A stretch of 11,589 nt of DNA, taken from NCBI GenBank assembly GCA_964405755.1, contig CAYOPF010000089.1, positions 1-11,589 of the forward strand, given 5' to 3'. Position 1 is the stretch's first letter, and each line of letters opens with the position of its first letter. The notes under the pieces were generated by a model. The model worked only from the letters and a program-made list of their open reading frames with translations, had not been told where the DNA came from and did no database searches. The stretch comes from GWF2-33-9 sp964405755 (GTDB lineage: Bacteria; Bacteroidota; Ignavibacteria; Kapaibacteriales; UBA2268). The translations under genes were made by a program, and so were the position numbers. Shown here one piece after another: positions 1 through 5,167 of this stretch.

Positions 1-317
1 TGCTTTACGACTTTGGATATATTCTGGTAGGTTTGATTGGAAAAGTCCACATAGTATGTGCTATCCTGACGATTTACATACCCTTTGAATAACTTAGAAT
101 CATTTACCTCGTAAAATATCTTAAGAAACCCAACTGTTTGCTCGAATGGAATAAATACTTTATTGCTATCAAGATAAACAATGCTTTCAAAGGAATACTT
201 TTCGGCTCTAATCGAAAATATTGCTTCTTCCTCGGACTTCAGTAACGAATTGAATTGAAACAGACAATATACAATCAGAACAAAGCAAATTCTCCATTTG
301 ATTTGATTAATTTTCAC
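1..317 (-). CDS. Probable outer-membrane usher-like protein, N-terminal part only (runs off left edge)
   Basis: An open frame of 105 codons starts at a GTG at 317 and runs off the window without a stop. An in-frame TAA lies three codons upstream of the GTG, so the start must be near 317. The ATG overlapping it (319-317) is followed at once by TGA and cannot be used. Residues 8-25 are hydrophobic and end in a signal-peptide-like stretch. They are followed by SIRAEKYSFESIVYLDSNKVFIPF, shown in part as ESIVYLDSNKVFIPF, then by a beta-rich segment with FLKIFYEV and YYVDFSN. No domain is recognisable with certainty in 105 residues. The gene follows a PapD-like chaperone by 19 bp and ends a run of secreted subunit genes. 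That is the place of the usher, the outer-membrane pore that assembles subunits, and the usher call rests on this context. It could instead be another secreted protein. No clear Shine-Dalgarno is seen. Confidence 0.5.
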   Translation of the reverse strand, partial: MKINQIKWRICFVLIVYCLFQFNSLLKSEEEAIFSIRAEKYSFESIVYLDSNKVFIPFEQTVGFLKIFYEVNDSKLFKGYVNRQDSTYYVDFSNQTYQNISKVVK

Positions 318-336
318 ATTAATTTAATAGTAAATA

Positions 337-1166
337 TTAATCTAGTTTCAAATCGAGTGTCTTTGTGGTTTTGTCGATCGGGGTTTTGTACTCTTTGGGC
401 ACATCGCGGTGCTCATTGGTTAAAGTTACTTCTGCTTGAAAGTTTCCTTTCCAAACCTTGGTTTTATCCAACTTGTAAGCTTTGCGGGTATCCACATAAA
501 TTGGATTTACTTCGGCTAATTCCTGAACAACATTGCCTTTATCGTCTTTGATTTTAATATATGTTGTTCCAAAGAATGGGGTGTTGCCCGATATGTCGTA
601 ATCAACCATTAAAAACGGGGCATTGGTTGTGTCGTATCTGAAGGATGCTTTGGTAATGTCAACTTTACATTCCGCATTTCCTTTGCGTAGGACTAACGCT
701 CCAACCACTGTAAAGGCCATTTTGAATTGTGGTATAATCTCGTCTTCTTTGAAAGTGGTATCAATTTCCTCGACAATATCTGCAGAAGTTACGAAAATTC
801 GTCCGAAATATGTTGCATCGGGAACATCTGCCAAATTTCCTAACATCAATCTTACTACTTGTTCTTCTTTGGGTTTGAGAACTAATTTTTTTGGAAATAC
901 TTTCAACAAAGGAACAATAGAAAACCTGGTATTAATGGTATCGTCATAAATCATTTTGCTATTCCCAAGCGAATCATTTCCTGGATAGCCAAACTTCAAT
1001 GTAATATCGATTTCTTTTGGTTTATCTCCATTGTTCATCACTTTTACTGTGGATGCTCGCTCGGTGGAGCTAAAAAATATTGCTTGCGGATAAATTGATA
1101 CTTGCGATTTGGTTATTTGGGGTAGTATCAGAATAGTAGCTAAAATTAAAAAAAATATTTATTCAT
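337..1166 (-). CDS. PapD-like periplasmic pilus chaperone, frame-shifted in its signal peptide
   Basis: The uninterrupted frame 337-1041 gives 234 residues but lacks a signal peptide and the first strand of a PapD fold. The ATG at 1166 has an AGGAG at 1174-1178, yet reads only MNKYFF before TAA at the run of eight T (1148-1155). Reading one extra T gives a continuous 276-residue protein. It has a hydrophobic signal peptide of about 21 residues (MNKYFFLILATILIL...), then VSIYPQAIFFSSTERASTVK, then NNGDKPKEIDITLKF. This matches the family's opening strand and N-G-x-K-P turn. FPKKLVLKPKEEQVVRL fits the strand-G1/'P-x-x-x-Q-x-x-R' region that donates a strand to subunits. Such chaperones bind subunits in the periplasm and pass them to an usher. 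The upstream gene's stop codon overlaps this gene's ribosome site, suggesting translational coupling. Without frame correction, a start at 1041 or 1038 would give a cytoplasmic, probably non-functional fragment. Confidence 0.72.
1148..1155 (-). other. Run of eight T at the chaperone frame break (candidate slippery or phase-variable tract)
   Basis: Codons read TAT TTT TTT TAA in the ATG frame. Nine T (or six) would join the start codon to the long chaperone frame. The bases T TTT TTT followed by TAA have the form of a -1 ribosomal slip site. A -1 slip would give exactly the reading that restores the signal peptide. Polymerase slippage, slipped-strand replication and a sequencing error in the homopolymer explain it equally well from sequence alone. 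Confidence 0.5.
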
Positions 1167-1173
1167 TGGAATT

Positions 1174-1178
1174 CTCCT
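1174..1178 (-). promoter_or_regulatory. Ribosome binding site AGGAG of the chaperone, overlapping the upstream stop codon
   Basis: AGGAG lies 7 bases before the ATG at 1166. The TAG stop of the preceding gene (1179-1177) supplies its first AG. This site shows that translation is meant to begin at 1166, upstream of the frame break, and not at the internal GTG at 1041. Confidence 0.7.
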
Positions 1179-1650
1179 AATTGTTTACTTTTTTTTCTAC
1201 TGATATTGAGGGTTTAACGGTATATCTGCCTGCATTTATTTCTTTTGTCAACTTGATTGATTTTATCTTTAAAGTTACTACATACTGTTTGTTTGTTGGT
1301 TTTACTTCTTCAATATCATTGAATTGTTCCTCCATACCTGTTACTGGTCCCATTCTCCATTCGGATTTTATTTCGAAACCATCGATATAGATATCTTCTA
1401 GTTTTTTTATTACTATTGGACCATTGTTGCAGGTCTTAATTACAAACTTAACAATCTTTTGTGAATATTCATTTAAAAAATTCTTAATTTGCTCTTTGGT
1501 TATTGTGCCTAAATCGATGTTATCATTCTCGGAGAATATGATATAACATTCCGAATTATTCTTTTTGTCGTTTTCGTCCTCGTCCATCGCCAATGCAACA
1601 CTAAGGTTGATTAGTGATATCAGGGCGTATAACAATAACTTTTTATACAT
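1177..1650 (-). CDS. Small secreted two-cysteine protein, possible minor or tip fibre subunit
   Basis: This is a 157-residue protein. The start at 1650 is chosen over the longer frame from 1683 because AAGGAG (1656-1661) lies 5 bases before it and a signal peptide begins there (MYKKLLLYALISLINLSVALA, shortened: hydrophobic residues 5-21). The mature part starts with acidic MDEDEND, then a Cys in SECYIIF and DLGTIT. A second Cys follows in VIKTCNNGP, and the protein ends with strand-like NAGRYTVKPSISVEKKV. Two cysteines near the first strands, an 'LGTI' motif and a final beta strand resemble pilin-type subunits (SCPU/DUF4402 style), but I recognise no family with certainty. It sits directly before the chaperone, 10 bp away, and after an intrinsic terminator, so it is probably made in smaller amounts than the upstream subunits. 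That placement suits a minor or tip subunit, which is an inference. Confidence 0.7.
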   Translation of the reverse strand: MYKKLLLYALISLINLSVALAMDEDENDKKNNSECYIIFSENDNIDLGTITKEQIKNFLNEYSQKIVKFVIKTCNNGPIVIKKLEDIYIDGFEIKSEWRMGPVTGMEEQFNDIEEVKPTNKQYVVTLKIKSIKLTKEINAGRYTVKPSISVEKKVNN

Positions 1651-1655
1651 ATTCT

Positions 1656-1661
1656 CTCCTT
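1656..1661 (-). promoter_or_regulatory. Ribosome binding site AAGGAG deciding the start at 1650
   Basis: A perfect AAGGAG sits 5 bases before ATG 1650. The upstream in-frame codon at 1683 overlaps the terminator stem and has no such site, so the shorter reading is preferred. Confidence 0.7.
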
Positions 1662-1673
1662 CTTGTTTTGTGG

Positions 1674-1714
1674 AAAAAACCACCCGTTATCTAATTAGGC
1701 ATAACGAGTGGTTT
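1674..1714 (-). terminator. Intrinsic terminator inside the fibre operon
   Basis: On the minus-strand RNA, bases 1714-1701 pair with 1690-1677 over 14 consecutive positions with a 10-base loop. The stem includes one G-U pair (1707/1684) that would be an A-C mismatch on the plus strand, so the structure is suited to minus-strand transcripts. It runs directly into six U (1679-1674). It lies 55 bases after the stop of the third subunit gene and 27 bases before the ATG of the next gene. It would end most transcripts after the three DUF4402-like subunits and let a fraction read through to the assembly genes. A weaker AT-only inverted repeat (1736-1744 with 1766-1774) lies just upstream. Confidence 0.85.
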
Positions 1715-1768
1715 AAGTGATTTCTTCATTTATCAATATAGTTATAGTATTAATCTAATAAAATCTAA

Positions 1769-2245
1769 CTATATTCCAGTATATACGATTGAAGCACTAA
1801 CAGTTACAGTCATAAGTCCAGGTGTTGATATTAAACTTGCATCTACTTCATCAAGGATATACTCAATATTTTTATTTCCTGTAAAAGTAGCAGGAGATGT
1901 CAATTCAGTACTTCCGTCGTACCATTTTCCTGTTACAATTAAATTTCCATTGCTGAAAGTATTACTGAATGTAACTTGATATGCGTAATTAGCTGCAGAT
2001 ATTGATAACATTGCTGATGGTCCAAAATCAGGTGATACATTTGTCCAAGTTCTTTTTGAACCCATTATTACATCATTTAATCCCATTGCTGTTGTATATG
2101 ATCCTGCGATTGGTGCAATCACTTCTGCGTTGATTAGAACTGATTTGATATCGAAGTTTTTGCCGATTTGGTCTGGTTGGTAGTCTTCTGCATAGCTAAA
2201 TGTATATGCCAAGACCATTACTAATACTAATAATAATTTTTTCAT
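1769..2245 (-). CDS. DUF4402-like secreted fibre subunit (third in operon)
   Basis: This is a 158-residue secreted protein. ATG 2245 is used rather than the frame opening at 2287, because AGGAG (2254-2258) lies 8 bases before it and a signal peptide starts there, with predicted cleavage after SYA near residue 19. The mature chain carries INAEVIAPIAG, then VIMGSKRTWTNVSPDFGP, a beta-rich middle with KWYDGSTELTS, and a closing strand MTVTVSASIVYTGI. The I-x-A-x-V-I-x-P-I opening, the G-x-x-R-T-(F/W) motif and the final V-T-V-x-x-x-x-x-Y strand are shared with the two genes upstream. They agree with the DUF4402 family of small secreted beta proteins. The likely role is a structural subunit of a surface fibre assembled by the downstream chaperone and usher. 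The stretch between signal peptide and first strand (EDYQPDQIGKNFDIKS) could be a donor strand. That is inferred from the fold, not shown. Confidence 0.75.
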   Translation of the reverse strand: MKKLLLVLVMVLAYTFSYAEDYQPDQIGKNFDIKSVLINAEVIAPIAGSYTTAMGLNDVIMGSKRTWTNVSPDFGPSAMLSISAANYAYQVTFSNTFSNGNLIVTGKWYDGSTELTSPATFTGNKNIEYILDEVDASLISTPGLMTVTVSASIVYTGI

Positions 2246-2253
2246 TTTAATTT

Positions 2254-2258
2254 CTCCT
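2254..2258 (-). promoter_or_regulatory. Ribosome binding site AGGAG deciding the start at 2245
   Basis: AGGAG ends 8 bases before ATG 2245, which opens a typical signal peptide. The in-frame codon at 2287 would overlap the end of the upstream gene and bury the signal peptide. Confidence 0.65.
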
Positions 2259-2276
2259 AATATTCTTGACATATAA

Positions 2277-2903
2277 TTAAATAGCATCGTAATACATGCT
2301 TAATGTTACTTTAATTTGTTTTTTACCTAAAGTTAGTTTGTTGTTTGTTGCATTGATTTTGGTTAAGTAGAAAGCCATATAAACTTGTGCTTCATCGGCA
2401 TACCACCAAGTATCGAAATCTTCGCCCAATGTTGTATAAAGATATTCATAAATTGGTAATTGTGAATCCTTTTCGAAGAAATATACTTTTCCTTCCAAAC
2501 CTAAGTATGTTGTTCCATCGTCGTGTACTTTGAAATTCATTTTAACTTTATATGGATCTAATCCATAATTACTGCCGATTCCACCAGTTCCGTGACTTTC
2601 TGGTCCTGCTTGTTTGGTACAGAAGAATAGCCATCCATAGTTTCCAGAGCTTGGATTTGGAAATGGACCGTCTCATTCTGGTTTAGTAACAACTGGAGTA
2701 AACGTTCTTGTTGCTCCCTTAACAACTACTGGGCATATACTTTGGTCTGTTCCTACTGTTAAAATTGTGATAGGTGCAATCACTTTTGCAGTGATACTTA
2801 CGTCTTTGGATTTAGCATTTGCAGTTGTGTATGCATTTGTTTGTGCATAAGTGCTGATTGCAAATCCAGTTAGCACTACTAATACTACTAATAATTTTTT
2901 CAT
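2277..2903 (-). pseudogene. DUF4402-like fibre subunit interrupted by one in-frame TGA (second in operon)
   Basis: ATG 2903, with AAGGA at 2914-2918, opens a signal peptide (MKKLLVVLVVL..., cleavage near STYA-Q, residue 20). It is followed by SITAKVIAPITI and VVVKGATRTFTP, the same motifs as in the neighbouring subunits. Codon 77 is TGA (2675-2673), after TKPE. The same frame then stays open with no other stop: DGPFPNPSSGNYGWLFF, a central beta region with KVKMNFKVHDDGTTY and FDTWWYADEAQVYM, and the closing strand QIKVTLSMYYDAI. Read through, the product is 208 residues, about 50 longer than its paralogues. TGA is a normal stop elsewhere in the window, at the end of the WD40 gene, so a reassigned code is unlikely. 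A single nonsense change (for example TGG to TGA) or a sequence error is simplest. The untranslated half still looks like protein, so any lesion is recent. Confidence 0.75.
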
Positions 2904-2950
2904 AGTTATTTTTTCCTTATTTATTGATTAATAATTAGTTAAAATAACTA

Positions 2951-3415
2951 TTATAAGTTAGTGTATTCAGCACGAACTTCTAATGTGAATGTAACTGTTC
3001 CTGGTGCATGACCTGCGCCAGTTGCGTCTAAGCCAGTAATAGTAAATGTATGTGCTGCAGTTCCTGTAGCATATCCACCAACATCACCGCTTAATATCAT
3101 TGGTGCTATTCCCCATGAACCTAATAATGTCACACCACCACTTACAGTTACCGATGTCGAAGTTGTAACGTCAATGTCACAACCTTCGTTTCCAGTGATA
3201 GTGAAAACAACAGGTATATCTGTTGCAAAAGTTCTGCTTGTTCCGTCAATTACTACTGGTAAAGTTGGAGCAGTTGGTGCAGTTACTGTTAATGGATTGA
3301 TAACAGAAATGTTCAAAAATGTTTCTGCTGTTACAGGTGCGCCTGGGTAGCCAACTTGAGCGAACACTGCAGTAGAGCATAGCAATGCAAATAATAATAC
3401 TGCTAATTTTTTCAT
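2951..3415 (-). CDS. DUF4402-like secreted fibre subunit (first in operon)
   Basis: This is a 154-residue protein starting at ATG 3415, with AAGGAG (3424-3429) 8 bases upstream. Its signal peptide is predicted to be cut after TAVFA (residue 19). The mature chain has FLNISVINPLTV, VVIDGTSRTFATDIPV, EGCDIDVTTSTSVTVSGGVTL (shown in part: GCDIDVTTSTSV), and a C-terminal strand VTFTLEVRAEYTNL. These match the DUF4402 pattern of an N-terminal V-I-x-P-L-T strand, a G-x-x-R-T-F turn and a closing amphipathic strand. Composition is rich in Thr, Val, Gly and Ala, as in many structural surface subunits. As the first and best-translated gene of the operon it is the best candidate for the major subunit. 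A 48-base gap, with only a weak hairpin (2936-2950), separates it from the next subunit. Family assignment is from motif recall, not a search. Confidence 0.78.
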   Translation of the reverse strand: MKKLAVLLFALLCSTAVFAQVGYPGAPVTAETFLNISVINPLTVTAPTAPTLPVVIDGTSRTFATDIPVVFTITGNEGCDIDVTTSTSVTVSGGVTLLGSWGIAPMILSGDVGGYATGTAAHTFTITGLDATGAGHAPGTVTFTLEVRAEYTNL

Positions 3416-3427
3416 TGTAAAGTCTCC
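3405..3427 (-). repeat. Pilin start/RBS sequence, copy 1 of a direct repeat
   Basis: These 23 bases hold the end of the ribosome site, the spacer and the first codons of the first subunit gene. They recur at 3913-3936. On the plus strand both copies read AATTTTTTC, then AT (here) or GTG (there), then TGTAAAGTCTCC. Orientation is the same and the copies lie 508 bases apart. Confidence 0.6.
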
Positions 3428-3912
3428 TTAAAACTTTTTTAAAAATAATTATACATTTTGGGTGTTTTCTTATGGAAGAAATAACCGCCAAAGACCGCTT
3501 GCTTAAGGATTACCGTGATTAAACAAGAAGAAACCACATTATTCCCTGCTTTTTTAGTTCTGATATTTTTTATTGCGGGAGCATTGGGAACCTGAAACCG
3601 CTTATGTGGAAATTTGTATAGAAGGCGTATTAATCTTATCGGGGGATCCGCCAATTATATATCGACGAGATTAAAATATTCTATTAGGTATCCACAATAG
3701 TCTATGTGAGTCAACGAAAGCACCTCGGTGCAGTCGGAAGAACGAGCGATTCTGCCAAACCATTCGTCCAGTTATGTCAAAGAACGAAACCAAAAGGTTG
3801 TATTTTATAGCAAGTTTTCCACAATTTAATAAATTATTAATTTTTTCATAATTTATTAAAATATTTTTCTTTCTCGGACGTATATTAAAGAGCACACGTT
3901 TTTTTTTAATTG
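3428..3912. other. Gene-less leader upstream of the fibre operon
   Basis: No convincing protein gene is present. The two frames of 71 and 106 codons on the minus strand lack signal peptides, motifs and ribosome sites, and read as chance translations. The plus strand has one short frame with a hydrophobic stretch (FPAFLVLIFFIAGALG, about 3559-3597) that ends at once in TGA and could be a coding remnant. A short hairpin GCACC/GGTGC lies near 3719-3730. A TATAAT-like sequence lies just before the first subunit gene (about 3448-3453, minus strand), but no matching -35 element is evident. The stretch is bounded by the two copies of the pilin start repeat. Confidence 0.45.
3883..3894 (-). promoter_or_regulatory. 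boxA-like antitermination motif (TGCTCTTTAATA)
   Basis: On the minus strand the 12 bases begin TGCTCTTTAA, the core of the boxA element of bacterial rRNA leaders, which loads the NusB/NusE antitermination factors. It lies about 470 bases before the first subunit gene. No boxB or rRNA gene is near. A chance match in AT-rich DNA is possible. Confidence 0.3.
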
Positions 3913-3936
3913 AATTTTTTCGTGTGTAAAGTCTCC
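3913..3936 (-). repeat. Pilin start/RBS sequence, copy 2, with the start codon lost
   Basis: The minus strand reads GGAGACTTTACA, then CACG where copy 1 has ATG, then AAAAAATT. It shares 21 positions with the start of the first subunit gene. The following sequence does not continue as a signal peptide, so this is at most the relic of a lost subunit gene or a duplicated leader. Confidence 0.5.
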
Positions 3937-3942
3937 AAAAAA

Positions 3943-3983
3943 GCCGGTCGGGTACCCTGCCAAGCCTGGCCGGTGTTTTTTTT
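3943..3983 (+). terminator. GC-rich hairpin with U8, terminator-like, plus strand
   Basis: Bases 3943-3953 pair with 3964-3974 in a plus-strand RNA (11 pairs, four of them G-U) around a 10-base loop. A G and eight U (3976-3983) follow. The minus-strand RNA also has a U6 tract, but the four G-U pairs become A-C mismatches, so the plus strand folds better. It stands out as GC-rich in very AT-rich surroundings. No plus-strand protein gene precedes it. It may end a noncoding RNA, or be part of an interspersed repeat. Confidence 0.5.
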
Positions 3984-4026
3984 ATTTTCACACATCTATC
4001 AGCTAAACTGGGTTTGCGATCGTGGG

Positions 4027-4125
4027 AAGGGGAGTAAATGAATCTCTCCCCTTAAACCTCCTTCTCGAGGAGACTAACAGGCATCAGAACCTCCCCCTTA
4101 ACCCCCTCCGAGAGGAGATTTTAAG
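4027..4125. repeat. Hairpin-rich imperfect direct repeat (interspersed CCCCTTAA...GAGGAG type)
   Basis: Two related units at about 4046-4073 and 4091-4118, 45 bases apart, both run from CTCCCC through TTAA to GAGGAGA. Three hairpins can form. AAGGGGAG 4027-4034 pairs with 4046-4053. CTCCT 4058-4062 pairs with 4068-4072. CTCC 4106-4109 pairs with 4114-4117 across a GAGA loop, flanked by CTTAA/TTAAG. Short elements of this 'CCCCTTAA CCCCCTC...GAGG' kind are scattered between genes in many Bacteroidota and cyanobacterial genomes. A 67-codon open frame over it is a by-product of the repeat, not a gene. Confidence 0.6.
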
Positions 4126-4135
4126 GAGACCTACC

Positions 4136-5110
4136 TTCCAAACTTTTCTCAAAGTGTTGCTGGAAGGAAATGATCCTCTTACCCGATTTCTTACGAGCAT
4201 TGCCCCACAATCAGCTGATATCTGATTGTAATCGTTGTAAATTTTCTACTTTTCTCTTGTGGTCGCATTTCCAATTTTCAAATAACGCTTCTGTATAGTT
4301 AATTAAAACTATATTGGTGTTTTTTTGTATTCTTTTCGAAGATTGTTCAGTATGAAGTCAAAATGTGGATTATCATTTTTAGTTCTGCCAATACTATTTT
4401 TTTAATCGTAACTAATTTATTTTGACTATTTCAAAATTAGGAAATTCCATCAGACAAAAAGTGAGTTTCGTGTTAATTTGAAATTAATTTTAGAACAATT
4501 TTCAAAGAGCTAATTTATGATGTATTATCTTAAATTCAGTTTGTGTATTTAGAAGAACCTGCCAAGTGTTTTTCATCGAATTCTTTGCTGAAAAAAATAA
4601 ATCTGTATCGTTAGTGCAAAAGTATTTTTTTTGAATTATGCAAAGAACTACAAGACAAAAATATAACAAAGTTTTTTAAAAACGTACTTTATTTAATTTT
4701 ATTTATTAAAAAATGTTCATAGAGTTTTCATTTTAAAATGAACTGAAAATGAATTAATTTCGTAAATGCTTGATAATAAAAAAGGTCGAAAACGGAAACT
4801 CATTCATAAAAGTGGTCGAAAAATCATTTTAGGGTATAAACTAATAAAAAAAAATATTTTTTTGAATTATTAAAAAAATTCATAATTTATTCATCAAAAA
4901 ACAAAAATATCGAGAAATATCTTTGTAAACAAAGTAAAATCAATGATATTGGAAAAAAAAACGTTCATAATCGTGCTCATTTTGCCCTTTAGGTAGTATT
5001 CATCGGCATATAGGGGCAAAATAGAGAAAAAACTAAAAAAAATGAAAAATTTTCCGTAAACGAAAATGTATGGAAGGTGATAGAATACCGATTGGAAGCA
5101 GATTTAGAGA
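4136..5110. other. AT-rich region without genes
   Basis: Nearly 1 kb with no frame that looks like protein on either strand, no tRNA-like fold and no CRISPR array. It contains two exact GGTCGAAAA repeats exactly 30 bases apart (4784-4792, 4814-4822). Two T-tract repeats TAT(7-8)GAATTAT lie at 4623-4639 and 4855-4870. An inverted repeat CTTTGT-AA-ACAAAG lies at 4921-4934. A 9-bp hairpin with a 26-base loop (4979-4987 with 5014-5022) is also present. Promoters for the downstream operon may lie here, but none could be fixed. Confidence 0.6.
4501..4510 (-). promoter_or_regulatory. boxA-like motif (GCTCTTTGAA)
   Basis: The minus strand reads GCTCTTTGAAAATTG, close to the C/TTCTTTGAAA boxA variants found ahead of rRNA genes in several phyla. 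It is the second boxA-like element in the same direction upstream of the fibre operon. Evidence is motif similarity only. Confidence 0.25.
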
Positions 5111-5140
5111 AAAAAAAGAGTTGCCTGATTGGGCAACTCT
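5111..5140 (-). terminator. Intrinsic terminator of the citrate synthase-malate dehydrogenase unit
   Basis: AGAGTTGCC (5117-5125) and GGCAACTCT (5132-5140) form a perfect 9-bp stem with a 6-base loop. In the minus-strand RNA a U7 tract (5117-5111) follows. It lies 27 bases after the malate dehydrogenase stop. A T-rich tract on the other side (5142-5151) may let it work in both directions. Confidence 0.88.
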
Positions 5141-5167
5141 CTTTATTTTTTGAATTAAAAAAACAGA

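Noticed and set aside
2673..2675. TGA read as selenocysteine or as Trp by a changed genetic code
   Set aside because: TGA ends the WD40 gene in the same window, the subunit family has no known redox role, and no clear SECIS-like stem follows. A nonsense change or an error is simpler.
3439..3654. Minus-strand open frame of 71 codons upstream of the first subunit gene
   Set aside because: No signal peptide, domain or ribosome site. It occupies the leader of the fibre operon, and the opposite strand is equally uninformative.
3671..3991. Minus-strand open frame of 106 codons
   Set aside because: It spans the GC-rich terminator-like hairpin and the start-site repeat. It has no ribosome site and reads as a basic, motif-free peptide.
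4022..4225. Plus-strand open frame of 67 codons with repeated NLPLN-like words
   Set aside because: The repeated words come from the interspersed DNA repeat at 4027-4125, not from protein selection. It has no start signal.
3690..4374. Three DnaA-box-like 9-mers (near 3690, 3825 and 4365), suggesting a replication origin
   Set aside because: Each differs from TTATCCACA by one base, orientation is mixed, spacing is wide, and no dnaA or other origin-linked gene is present. This is expected now and then in AT-rich DNA.
4979..5022. Hairpin ATTTTGCCC/GGGCAAAAT as a terminator
   Set aside because: The 26-base loop is long and no U tract follows on either strand.
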